Assembly (NCBI GenBank): GCA_024742475.1
Contig: JANSYI010000001.1
Location: 62,001 to 126,000, forward strand
Length of the DNA stretch: 64,000 nucleotides
DNA from: a bacterium
GTDB lineage: Bacteria; Myxococcota_A; Polyangia; Nannocystales; Nannocystaceae
Direction of reading: 5' to 3'
Shown here piece by piece: positions 34,824-43,124 of this stretch. Within the stretch, counting starts at the first letter, position 1. Every line of letters starts with the position of its first letter. Under the pieces are notes generated by a model. The model was not told the DNA's origin and ran no database searches. It saw only the letters and a list, made by a program, of their open reading frames with translations. Both the position numbers and the translations under genes were made by a program.

Positions 34824-36518
34824 GTGGGTCTGCTCAAGACACGCCCCGACGTCTCCCTCTACGCGCCTCGCCTGATCGACGCGGGGCGTGAGTACACCGC
34901 GCGCGTGGTGCTGCGCTGCCCAGCGCCGCTCCCCGTCAGCGCCGTCGTCGTCGAGTTCATCGGCGAGGAGTCTTGGTACACGCAGAGCCAGTACGGCCGG
35001 CACGGGGAGTCGTCGGTCTTCTTTCGCGCGACCACGCGCCCCTTCTCCAAGGGGGAGCTCACCGAAGGCGAGCACGAGTTCGACGTTCGCTTCGAGTTCC
35101 CCGCCACGGTCCCCAACAGCTATCGGGGGCGCCACGTCGAGATCAGCTACACGGCGCGCGTGCACGTGGACATCCCGTGGTGGCCCGCCGCCAAGGCGCG
35201 GTTCGTGCTGAACGTGCGGGGCGCAGACCCTCCCAAGCCTCCCAGCACGCGGCGTCAGGTCTTCGTCTCGGCGCTCGAGGGCCCGCACACCGGGATGCCC
35301 TACTTCGAGCTGTCGCTCAGCTCGCACGAGCTCGAGCCCGGGGGACGCGTCCGTGGATCCGTCGCGCTCGCGGGCGTCGACGCGTCGAACTACGAGCAGC
35401 TGCAGGCCACCCTCTGGGCCGTCGAGCGCGTGACCGGGTTCCTCGGCGCGGTGGAGCACTTCGTCCGCGTGGCGCAGTGGAACCTCGAGATCGCGCCCGA
35501 CGGCGAAGACAACCCCGACGTCGTTCCGCTGAACCTTCGCCTGCCGGTCAACCTGGCGGTGGGGTTCGAGCACCGCCGCGTCGCGCTCTCGTGGCGCCTT
35601 CAGGTCGAGGCCGTGATCGCTTGGACGACCGACCCGAGCATGATGGTGCCCGTCTACGTGCGGCACCGTCGCCCCGGCGAAGAGGAGATCGAGTCGTTGC
35701 CCCCTGCGGTCGGCTCGCGGCGGCAGCAGCTGGTGTGGCGAGAAGCGGGGCGCCGCAGCGGGTTCGACTTCGCCGAGGGCGCGCTGCGTCGCACGGTGGG
35801 CAAGACCGAGGTGCGGCTGTTTCCCGAGTCACGACGCACCGGGTCTTGGGTCGTGGGGGAGATCCACTTCGTCGACCTGGGGCTGGGCTTGGGCTGGAAG
35901 GGCGGCGCGCTGCGGTCCCGCGAGCGACGCCAGCTCGACGCGCTGCTGGGCGCCCTGGGCGACGTGCTCTCGGGTCTGCGGGTCCTCGACGTCGACGACA
36001 CCCGGATGCGCTTCGACAAGCGCGGCGATCGCAACGTCGGGCCGCTGGTCCGCTTCGCCGAGAAGCTGCACGAGATCGCCCTGGCGATCGAGGACGGCCG
36101 CGCTCAGCTGCCTCCGCCGGCAGCGCTCGAGCACCAGCTCGACGACTGGCGCGATGCCGCGCACCGCTTGGGCGCCGAGCTGCACGTCGGCTCGTTCGCC
36201 CTCAGCGCGGAGTGGGACGGGCACCGGGTCGAGGTGCAGACGCGCTTCAAGCCCACCGGGCAGCCCGACCACACCAGCGTCAGCGTGTTTGCGCCGGAGC
36301 TCATCGGCCGCGAGCACCGGCGTCTGTGGCACCCCGGCAGCACCGAACCGCTCGACGTCGATCTTCCCAAGGCTGTCCGCTCGCTGCAGATCAGCGCGGA
36401 AGCGACGGCGGCCGAGCTGCACGCACCGGTGGACCGCGTCATCGACGTCGTCGACACGGTCGAGAGCCTGCTGACGCTCAGCCGCAGATTCATGCGGCAT
36501 CGTGGCCCCTACCGTTGA
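34824..36518 (+). CDS. Arrestin-like (beta-sandwich) protein, possible vesicle or membrane scaffold
   Basis: A 564-residue soluble protein from GTG 34824. Residues 1-330 look like two beta-sandwich domains of the arrestin/Spo0M type: an N-terminal part with FVLNVRG-ending strand and SYRGRHVEISYTARVHVDI, which resembles the arrestin N-domain strand order, and a second domain starting near residue 160 with FELSLSSHELEPGGRVRGSVAL. The last 200 residues are helical and unrecognised (ERRQLDALLGALGDVLSGL, EKLHEIALAIEDG). No signal peptide. The similarity is by pattern only. It precedes the MscS gene by 49 bases. Confidence 0.55.
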   Translation: MGLLKTRPDVSLYAPRLIDAGREYTARVVLRCPAPLPVSAVVVEFIGEESWYTQSQYGRHGESSVFFRATTRPFSKGELTEGEHEFDVRFEFPATVPNSYRGRHVEISYTARVHVDIPWWPAAKARFVLNVRGADPPKPPSTRRQVFVSALEGPHTGMPYFELSLSSHELEPGGRVRGSVALAGVDASNYEQLQATLWAVERVTGFLGAVEHFVRVAQWNLEIAPDGEDNPDVVPLNLRLPVNLAVGFEHRRVALSWRLQVEAVIAWTTDPSMMVPVYVRHRRPGEEEIESLPPAVGSRRQQLVWREAGRRSGFDFAEGALRRTVGKTEVRLFPESRRTGSWVVGEIHFVDLGLGLGWKGGALRSRERRQLDALLGALGDVLSGLRVLDVDDTRMRFDKRGDRNVGPLVRFAEKLHEIALAIEDGRAQLPPPAALEHQLDDWRDAAHRLGAELHVGSFALSAEWDGHRVEVQTRFKPTGQPDHTSVSVFAPELIGREHRRLWHPGSTEPLDVDLPKAVRSLQISAEATAAELHAPVDRVIDVVDTVESLLTLSRRFMRHRGPYR

Positions 36519-36567
36519 GGCAAATCGCCTCTGGACATCCATGGGGCGGGTGCTCTACAGAGCGCAC

Positions 36568-37371
36568 ATGGAGAGCCTGCTGCCCGAACCTCTGGCGCCC
36601 TACAGCGCACTCATCGTTGGTGCCGCCAAGGCGGTGCTCATCTTCGTCGTCGGCTGGATCGCCGCGAAGTGGGCGAACAGCCTCGGGCTCGCCGTCTTCC
36701 GCAAGCGCAAGCTCGACGAGGCCGTGGCTCGATTCCTGGCCGCGCTGCTGCAGTATGCGGTGCTGGCCGCGGCCATCGTCGCCGCCCTCGGTTCGGTCGG
36801 GGTCGAGACCACCAGCTTGGTCGCCATCCTCGGCTCGGCGGCGCTCGCGGTCGGCTTGGCCCTGCAGGGCAGCCTCGCGAACTTCGCCTCTGGCGTGATG
36901 GTGCTGTTGTTCCGTCCGTTCACGATCGGCGACGTCATCACCGCCGCCGGCCACACGGGCAAGGTCGACGAGATCGGGCTGTTCGCCACGATCCTGATCA
37001 CGCCCGACAACCAGAAGATCATCATCCCCAACGCCCAGGCGACCGGGGGCAGCATCGTGAACATCACCGTGCTCGGCACCCGGCGCGTCGCGGTCGAGAT
37101 CGGCGTCGCCTACGGCACCAAGCCCGACCGGGTGATGGCGCTGCTGATCGAGGCGGCAAAGTCGGTCGACCTCGTGCTCGACGACCCCGCGCCCTCGGCC
37201 GCGCTGACCAGCTTCGGCGCGAGCTCGGTCAACTACACCGTGTTCTCCTGGGCCAACGCCGCCGACTGGGGCGCCGTCGCTGGGGCGACACGCATCGCCG
37301 TCTACAACGCGCTCGAGGACGCAGGCATCGACATCCCGTTCGACCAGGTGGTCATGCACCAGGCGACGTAG
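36568..37371 (+). CDS. mscS: MscS-type mechanosensitive channel
   Basis: About 267 residues, close to the 286 of the Escherichia coli MscS. Three hydrophobic N-terminal helices are present; the third, VAILGSAALAVGLALQGSLANFASG, has the Gly/Ala packing of the pore helix. It is followed by the beta domain RPFTIGDVITAAGHTGKVDEIG, with VEIGVAYGT and the C-terminal cage region. It should open to release solutes under hypo-osmotic shock. ATG 36568 is chosen; ATG 36541 would add nine residues. Confidence 0.9.
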   Translation: MESLLPEPLAPYSALIVGAAKAVLIFVVGWIAAKWANSLGLAVFRKRKLDEAVARFLAALLQYAVLAAAIVAALGSVGVETTSLVAILGSAALAVGLALQGSLANFASGVMVLLFRPFTIGDVITAAGHTGKVDEIGLFATILITPDNQKIIIPNAQATGGSIVNITVLGTRRVAVEIGVAYGTKPDRVMALLIEAAKSVDLVLDDPAPSAALTSFGASSVNYTVFSWANAADWGAVAGATRIAVYNALEDAGIDIPFDQVVMHQAT

Positions 37372-37374
37372 ACG

Positions 37375-38385
37375 TCAGTCTTCGAAGTCGAACTCAGCCC
37401 CGAGCAGGTCGGAGATCCGGCCGAGCTCGTACATGGGAATCACGCCCTCGCCGCGAAAGGCGACCCGGCCCTCGCGCAATATGAGGAAGGCGTCGGCGTC
37501 CGGCCCGAGCCCGAACGCCTCCCGTGCGCGGGCATCGTCGGCCACCGCGCTCCAGCCCGGCGCGAGCTCGAGGTCGCCGACGTCGCCCACGATGACGCCG
37601 CGCGCCCCTTCGAGCTCGAGCTTGAGGGCGCTGCCGACGTTGCGAACCACGGGCAGCCGCATCTGCGCCCACTTGGCCTCGTCCTCGCCCTCGAAGCCGC
37701 CGTCGATGCCCGGGATGTCCTTGCGGGTGATCGGCCGGCCGAGGAACATCACCGCGCAGGGCTCGCGCGCGCACGCGGCCGCGTCGAGAGAGTCGAGGGA
37801 GAACTCGGGTACCGCGGGGCCCGGGGGCGGCTCCTGGGCGCCGAGCAGCGCTCGAACCTCCTCGAGCTCGGCGTCCGACCCGGCGCCCCCGCTCTTGCGC
37901 ATCGTCACCTCGCCCTGCGGCGAGACGACGACGAGGCCGTGGTGTCCACGCGGCATCTTGAACACGGTGCGAAACGCCCCGGTGAAATCTCCGTAGGTCG
38001 GGTAGCGCGTCTCGCTGCTGAAGCGCTCCATGTATTCCTCGGACTTCTCGGCGAGAAAGCCCAAGCCCTCGGCGTCGAAGACGATGAAGCCTTGAACGCC
38101 CTCGGGGAGGATCCAGCGGTTGAGCGCGCGGTTGATCCGCTGCCCCTCCTCGGCGCGCATGCTCGCGATCCCGGCGAACACGAAGAAGGTCGTCTTGCCC
38201 TCGAGCAGCGACGCGTCGAGCGTGGGCTGGCTTCCAATGCCCGGGATGACCAGCGTCCTCGGGTCTTCGGGGGCTTCGAGCTGGTCGGGGATCTCCTCGG
38301 CGCGGAAGAACCACCACAGCGTGCCCCCCAGGCCGACGCCCAAGAGGCCCAAGACGATCGCCAGTACTTTGAGCCGTCGCCCCAT
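37375..38385 (-). CDS. Membrane-anchored thioredoxin-fold-like protein
   Basis: A 336-residue protein with an N-terminal hydrophobic anchor (VLAIVLGLLGVGLGGTLWWFF). The rest contains two units that look like atypical thioredoxin/peroxiredoxin folds: one around residues 50-190 (KTTFFVFAGIASM, FIVFDAEG, HHGLVVVSPQGEV) and one around 200-330 (CAREPCAVMFLGRPITR, FLILREGRVAFRG). The first unit lacks the catalytic CxxC. The second has Cys-Ala-Arg-Glu-Pro-Cys, which is not a classic CxxC. Thus the redox activity is doubtful and the fold is an inference. Convergent with MscS by three bases. Confidence 0.6.
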   Translation of the reverse strand: MGRRLKVLAIVLGLLGVGLGGTLWWFFRAEEIPDQLEAPEDPRTLVIPGIGSQPTLDASLLEGKTTFFVFAGIASMRAEEGQRINRALNRWILPEGVQGFIVFDAEGLGFLAEKSEEYMERFSSETRYPTYGDFTGAFRTVFKMPRGHHGLVVVSPQGEVTMRKSGGAGSDAELEEVRALLGAQEPPPGPAVPEFSLDSLDAAACAREPCAVMFLGRPITRKDIPGIDGGFEGEDEAKWAQMRLPVVRNVGSALKLELEGARGVIVGDVGDLELAPGWSAVADDARAREAFGLGPDADAFLILREGRVAFRGEGVIPMYELGRISDLLGAEFDFED

Positions 38386-38453
38386 CGTGGCCGGCAGTAT
38401 ACGCAGTCCGAGGCTCGGCGATCGTCGCCTTGGAGCGTACAGGGCTCGGCCCA

Positions 38454-39476
38454 CTACATGCGCAGCAGCGCCTGGGCCTCGCGCTTCTCGGCGTCGGTCA
38501 CCCACCAGCCCGACTCGAGCGCCCGGGAGAGCTCGCGGCGCAGGCCGGCGTTGAGCCGCAGCGCGTGCAGGGGAGGACCGCCGCGTCGCTTGACCTCGCG
38601 AACGTAGGCGTAAGCGGCCGCGTCCGCGTCGCCCGAGTGGTCCTGGTTGATCTCCCGAAACACGGCGCTGACGCGGTCGAGGTCGATGCCGGCCTCGTCG
38701 TAGAGCGCCGTGGCGAGCCCGTCTTCGTCGAACGACCAGAAGCCGGTGAAGCGCGGGAGGATGTTGCGAACGCGGGGATCTCGGGGCGGAGTGAGCTCGG
38801 TGTACGCCTCGTCGGCGATCAAGCTGCCGATGACGCCGCCGACCGCCACGCCGACCGCCACGCCGATGGGGCCGAACCAGATGCCGGCGGCGGCTCCGGC
38901 GGCGGCGCCTCCCGCAAAGCCACCCGCCACGTTGGCGACCTCGCGTCCGGCCGCGTGCGTCTTGTCCTCGGCGACCGAGACGTTGTAGACGGCGATGACC
39001 GCCGAGAGCACCCAGAGGCCGCGGCCCAAGGCGCCGAGCTTGGCCTGCCTCGCGTTGACCCTGGGGTTTTGGCGGCCTGCGGCGTCGACGATCTCGAGCA
39101 GGACCTCGTCCTTTTGGCCCTGGGTGAGCTGCTGGAACCCACGCGAGAATTTGCGCTGCGAGTAGGTGTTGATCAGGTCGTCGAGCGCGCGGCCCTTGGC
39201 CTTGAGCTGCCTCGCGCCGGCCCGGCCCATGTCGCTGCTGCGCGCGCGAGCGGCCTCCATGATCTCGTTGCGCATCTCCTGCGCCATCTCGGCCGCGCGC
39301 CGAGGGCTGAGCTCGCCACTGCGCACGCGCGCCCGCAGCTCGGAGGTCATCTCCTGCGTCCGCTGGATGTACCACTGCCGCGTGGCGGCATCCTTGGTCA
39401 GCCGATAGCCGAAGTTGACGGCTTCGGTCTCGAGGGCTCGCAGGGCGACTTCAACTTCGCGATCGTTTCCAGACAT
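38454..39476 (-). CDS. Glycine-zipper membrane protein with helical N-domain and EF-hand-like end
   Basis: A 340-residue protein. Residues 1-145 are charged and helical. A hydrophobic helix at about 152-166 is followed by a long Gly/Ala-rich hydrophobic stretch from about 184 to 220 with repeated Gly every four residues (GGFAGGAAAGAAAGIWFGPIG, then VAVGGVIGSLIAD), the glycine-zipper pattern found in pore-forming or membrane-inserting proteins such as some type VI secretion effectors. Near residue 280 is an EF-hand-like DHSGDADAAAY. It has no signal peptide. The gene lies seven bases after a small 151-residue gene on the same strand. A toxin role is only a hypothesis. Confidence 0.65.
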   Translation of the reverse strand: MSGNDREVEVALRALETEAVNFGYRLTKDAATRQWYIQRTQEMTSELRARVRSGELSPRRAAEMAQEMRNEIMEAARARSSDMGRAGARQLKAKGRALDDLINTYSQRKFSRGFQQLTQGQKDEVLLEIVDAAGRQNPRVNARQAKLGALGRGLWVLSAVIAVYNVSVAEDKTHAAGREVANVAGGFAGGAAAGAAAGIWFGPIGVAVGVAVGGVIGSLIADEAYTELTPPRDPRVRNILPRFTGFWSFDEDGLATALYDEAGIDLDRVSAVFREINQDHSGDADAAAYAYVREVKRRGGPPLHALRLNAGLRRELSRALESGWWVTDAEKREAQALLRM

Positions 39477-39483
39477 CGTGGTC

Positions 39484-39939
39484 TCAGGCGGTCTTCAGTT
39501 CGAGATGGTGCTTGCGAAAGGGCCCGCCGGGGCGGCGCACGCCGGGCAGAGTGCTCAGGCGTCTGTGCGGCGCGTCGTGGATGTGCAGCGCGTACCGTGT
39601 GTCCCCTTCGAACGTGAACACGACGCTGGGAGCGTCGGTGGTGTTCACCAGGCGAAACAACCCGGGCGTGTACGCAGCTCCGAACTCGAGGCTGTCGAGC
39701 AGCGCCGGCGCCTCGTCGAACAGCACGAAGACGAGCCGCTCCTCGTAGGGCACGTCGTCGCTGAGCACGACGAGATAGCGGCCGCGGACCTCGAACTGCG
39801 CCTCGATGACGCGACCGTCCGCCGTGCCGGGGACGGCGGCGCCGTCGAACCGCAGCTTCGCGGCGGCCCCACCGTCCGCGAGGTCCAGCTCGAAACGCGC
39901 GATCGGCACTATCGCAGGTTCTCCCACCCTTGCCTTCAT
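39484..39939 (-). CDS. Small partner protein of the glycine-zipper gene, unknown
   Basis: A 151-residue protein starting at ATG 39939 with MKARVGEPAIVPIARF. It looks like an all-beta soluble domain (VIEAQFEVRGRYLVVLS, SVVFTFEGDTRYALHIHD) and has no signal peptide, membrane segment or Cys. No family was recognised. It is immediately upstream of the glycine-zipper gene with a seven-base gap, so the two are almost surely one operon and could be partners: a chaperone or adaptor, or an immunity protein. Nothing in the sequence chooses between these. Confidence 0.65.
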   Translation of the reverse strand: MKARVGEPAIVPIARFELDLADGGAAAKLRFDGAAVPGTADGRVIEAQFEVRGRYLVVLSDDVPYEERLVFVLFDEAPALLDSLEFGAAYTPGLFRLVNTTDAPSVVFTFEGDTRYALHIHDAPHRRLSTLPGVRRPGGPFRKHHLELKTA

Positions 39940-40286
39940 TGAACGACTGCGGGGCTCATCGCGCAAACGGGTGCGCCCAAAACGGCGCAGAGCCGCTCTC
40001 CTGCACGATGCGCGGTGCCTTCGAACCCGCAGCGCACCTCCCGCGCCGCCGGAGGGAGACGTTATAGCCTGGAGCCAGCGCCAGAAAGCCTCGAACACGC
40101 TTCGAACCTCGCGGCAGCGGGTGTCGATCGTGCGCGAGTGGTAGAAGGGGCTCTAGGTGTAGACGCACGAACTCTAAGCTAGACATCGAAGTAGGGCCGT
40201 GGAGGCTGAGTCCGCCGCTGGCCTAGAGGCCGGTGTTCCGCGCTCGATTCCAACGATATACCCATCCACGAGTCGATTGCCGAGGT
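39940..40286. other. Gene-free stretch at left edge of restriction island
   Basis: About 350 bases with stops in all frames and no supported gene. The base composition shifts from very GC-rich to mixed here, at the edge of the restriction-modification block. No tRNA, direct repeat or integrase was seen that would mark an attachment site. Confidence 0.5.
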
Positions 40287-41528
40287 CTACTTCTTCGCGG
40301 CCTTGTCCAGGGCTCGGATATCGCGTCCACCGAGCTCGAGCTCGGCGTCCCCAAACTTGAGGTTTAGCTTTCCTGCACGTCGGAGCATCTCGGCAAGTTG
40401 CTGAGAGGGATGGTCGATCTCCTCCGGTTTTCCTTCGTGGAAGAGACCATGCGCGATAGACGCAACGAGCACCCCAGGCATCGGCTCCTCGCGTTCGGCC
40501 GCCCACTCCATCGCTGCCTCGACGACCCAGTTGGCCCTGTTGATGTCGAGACCAAGGCGCTTGCGGTAAAACTCCTCCTCAGCGTGGCGTTGCGCCCACC
40601 CACTCTCCCACCGCAGGTAGTAGACGAGGAGCGCACTGAACGCTACGGCGGCGGAGGTGCGTAGTCCAAGTGCCAAGGCGATGCCCATGTCCGTTTCCGG
40701 CGCTACCCAAGCGTAGGACGCCGCAAGTAGTCCGAGAAAGACCGTCGCGCCCAAGTAGCAGCTAGCGCGGACTGCCCAGCGCTTCTGCCTCGTATCCTTC
40801 GTCAGCGTGAACGTCTCGTTCGACGCGTTGATTTGCTTGAGCAGCGCATCCCTCGTGCCTCGACGCGCGTGCCGACTGTCGCGGGTGTCAAGTTCGGCTT
40901 TCTCCGCGGCGAGCCTCTGCCTGTCTTCTTCAAGCTCCGACTCCTTCTTTGCATATTCCGCCTCAAGGCCCATCATCCGTGCCTCAGCCCTTTCGGCGAG
41001 CTGCTTCTTGTGTGCTTCTACTTCGGCACGCGTGTTCGCAATAGTCTTCTGGACCTCGTTCGCCATGCGGAGGTTGACCGCCTCGTACTCGGCAAGGACG
41101 GTTCTCTGCCGCTCTATGGCCGCCTTCTCGTCGGCAGACATTACCTGTTCGACTTGGGCGGGGACATCCAACGCGCCGAACATACGTCGAGCCTCGGCCA
41201 GCAGACCTAGGGCTCGCGGCAAACCCACCTGGTGGTCTGTACTCACAGAGACCTGGCTTTGCCTGCGATCCCAGCGAAATGTGACCTTCCCTTGACTGCC
41301 CGCCGCAGGCACCAGAAAAAAGCTAACACTGTCCAGAACACTGGACTCGAGCGCTAGGACAGCCTCAAGATTCTCTGCTCGAACGTCCGCGCTGGACGGA
41401 ATTGAGCTCCCCATAGCAATGTATCGCACATCTCTCACTTCCATGGAGGCCGCCAACGCCTCGACCTTTTCCACCAAGGCAAAGTCAGAGTGATGCGGAG
41501 TACTGAAGACAGAACTGTGCGAGGCCAT
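40287..41528 (-). CDS. Coiled-coil membrane protein downstream of the hsd operon, unknown
   Basis: About 413 residues from ATG 41528; TTG 41540 is a four-codon-longer alternative. Residues 1-120 are a mixed soluble domain (FRWDRRQSQVSVSTDHQVGL). Residues 125-225 form a long, highly charged coiled coil rich in Glu, Lys, Ala and Gln (QKTIANTRAEVEAHKKQLAE, ELEEDRQRLAAEKAELD). Two hydrophobic helices follow near 250-300 (YLGATVFLGLLAASYAWVA and GLRTSAAVAFSALLVYYL), then a helical tail containing MPGVLVASIAHGLFHEGKPEEI. It lies 120 bases after hsdS, in the same direction. Its codon use looks less GC-biased than that of its neighbours. A role with the restriction system or as a separate defence gene is only inferred. 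Confidence 0.7.
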   Translation of the reverse strand: MASHSSVFSTPHHSDFALVEKVEALAASMEVRDVRYIAMGSSIPSSADVRAENLEAVLALESSVLDSVSFFLVPAAGSQGKVTFRWDRRQSQVSVSTDHQVGLPRALGLLAEARRMFGALDVPAQVEQVMSADEKAAIERQRTVLAEYEAVNLRMANEVQKTIANTRAEVEAHKKQLAERAEARMMGLEAEYAKKESELEEDRQRLAAEKAELDTRDSRHARRGTRDALLKQINASNETFTLTKDTRQKRWAVRASCYLGATVFLGLLAASYAWVAPETDMGIALALGLRTSAAVAFSALLVYYLRWESGWAQRHAEEEFYRKRLGLDINRANWVVEAAMEWAAEREEPMPGVLVASIAHGLFHEGKPEEIDHPSQQLAEMLRRAGKLNLKFGDAELELGGRDIRALDKAAKK

Positions 41529-41648
41529 AGATTCACGCAAATAGGAGTCAAAGAGAGTTGTGTAGATTCATTCTACAGGGGCGTTGCACGGCCGTGAGGT
41601 AGGGTCCAGAACCGCGAGACAGTGGTCATCCGAACAACGCCTGCCCTA

Positions 41649-43124
41649 CTAAAAATCGAACATCTGCTGCCTCGCCCCCGAGTTGATGCCACTCTCGTGG
41701 ATGAGTTGGCCGCTGAAGGCTGATGCAAGGATGGACGGCTCAAGCTCCGCGAGGCGAGCCCTTAGCGAAGTGACCTTGGCGCGAAGACGTTCGAGCATTC
41801 TGAGTCTCTCCTCGATCCGCCGCAGAATCTCCCGCTGTTCGGCGACCGGTGGCAGGCATACGTTGAAGGACAGGATCTCTGGAAAGTAGACGGTCTTGTG
41901 AGCGCTGCCCTTTGAGAACCTGAGCAGGCTCGGCTTCTCAGCTTCGAGCAGTCGAAGCAGGAGGTCCGGCTCAAGGGCCTCGGTGCAGGTCCAGGAGACC
42001 ATATCTTGGCTGGTCGCCATCGAAGCGCCAAGCTTGACGACGTAGCCGATGGAAGCGGCCGTTCTGCAGAGTAGGACCGAGTTCTTCGCCAACATCCTCG
42101 CCGCGGAGTTCTCCAGGCCCGCCGGAGTGATCCGACTTGTCGTTTCAAGGATCGTCCCGCCGTGGTTGTCCCTCGCATCCGGAATGCTCACCCATGGGAT
42201 GTCTCCATCCCAGTACTCAGGGTGCCTTCGGCTCGGGGTATGTCCGCTTCCAAGGCTGGCAACATCGAGGAGTAGAGCCCAGCACCAGTTCTCGGGCGGC
42301 TGGACGTCAGGCGTGCCCAACGACAGCGCCGACAACCCGGCCTCGACTCTCGTGCTGCGAGACTTGAAGCGGGCCGGCCGCTTTGGCGTCGGGATGCGCT
42401 CGAGGAGCTTGTCGGCCGGCTCGACGTCGGGGTTTTGGGCGCGCCAATCGGCGGTGAGGTCGCCACGGAAGGCCGCCGCCAGGATGGACTGGCGCAGCCG
42501 GTCGAGCAGCGGCGGGATCGCGTCCAGGGCCTCCTTCGCCCGCCGACTCCGGGCAAACAAGGACTCGATCTTGGAGACGATGCGGCGCTGCTCGTCGAGC
42601 GGCGGAAGGCAGACATGAAAGGCCTTCACCTCTGGGTAGTAGATCGTCTTGTGCGTCGTGCCTTTCCCAAACTCGAGCAGACTATCCTTCTCAGCTAGGA
42701 ACAGCTGCTGCAGGAACTTTGGGTCGATCGCGTCAGAGCACACCCAGTTTACGAAGTCCTGGCTGGTAGCCATCGGACGACCCATGATCGTGCAGTAGCC
42801 GACTGACGCAGTCCTCGACAGACAAACCGTGTCCGCTGGTAGCAGGCGGGCAGCCGAGTTCTCGAGACCAGCCTCCGTCACCATTTGGAGGGTCTCGTTG
42901 AGCGTCTTCCCATGTCCCTGGCGGGCGTCCTTGATGCCTATCCATGGGATATCCCCGTTCCAGTACTCCGGATGGCGGCGGCTTGGAGTGTGGCCACTTT
43001 CGAGGCGAGCGATCTCGGGGAGTGGGACCCACCGCCACCCCTTCGGAGCAGGCAAGTCGGGCATGCCGATCGACAACGCAGCCTTTCCCGGCTGAACTCG
43101 CGTTGTAGCGCTCCGTCCACTCAC
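41649..43124 (-). CDS. hsdS: Type I restriction enzyme specificity subunit HsdS
   Basis: A 491-residue DNA-recognition subunit with two target-recognition domains (about residues 30-180 and 280-430) joined by helical spacers (QSILAAAFRGDLTADW and EPSILASAFSGQL). The two halves are strikingly alike: SGHTPSRRHPEYW occurs at 43 and again at 293, and the start TTRVQ..ALSIGMPD recurs as STRVEAGLSALSLGTPD near 257. Each domain should read one half of a bipartite site, so the site is probably close to palindromic. Its GTG overlaps the hsdM stop by four bases. TRD regions look less GC-rich than hsdR and hsdM, as is common for swapped specificity genes. Confidence 0.93.
   Translation of the reverse strand: MSGRSATTRVQPGKAALSIGMPDLPAPKGWRWVPLPEIARLESGHTPSRRHPEYWNGDIPWIGIKDARQGHGKTLNETLQMVTEAGLENSAARLLPADTVCLSRTASVGYCTIMGRPMATSQDFVNWVCSDAIDPKFLQQLFLAEKDSLLEFGKGTTHKTIYYPEVKAFHVCLPPLDEQRRIVSKIESLFARSRRAKEALDAIPPLLDRLRQSILAAAFRGDLTADWRAQNPDVEPADKLLERIPTPKRPARFKSRSTRVEAGLSALSLGTPDVQPPENWCWALLLDVASLGSGHTPSRRHPEYWDGDIPWVSIPDARDNHGGTILETTSRITPAGLENSAARMLAKNSVLLCRTAASIGYVVKLGASMATSQDMVSWTCTEALEPDLLLRLLEAEKPSLLRFSKGSAHKTVYFPEILSFNVCLPPVAEQREILRRIEERLRMLERLRAKVTSLRARLAELEPSILASAFSGQLIHESGINSGARQQMFDF

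Noticed and set aside
40005..40040. GGTTCGAA on the minus strand, a possible tRNA T-loop or attachment site
   Set aside because: The flanking bases do not form the T-stem and no cloverleaf or integrase was found.
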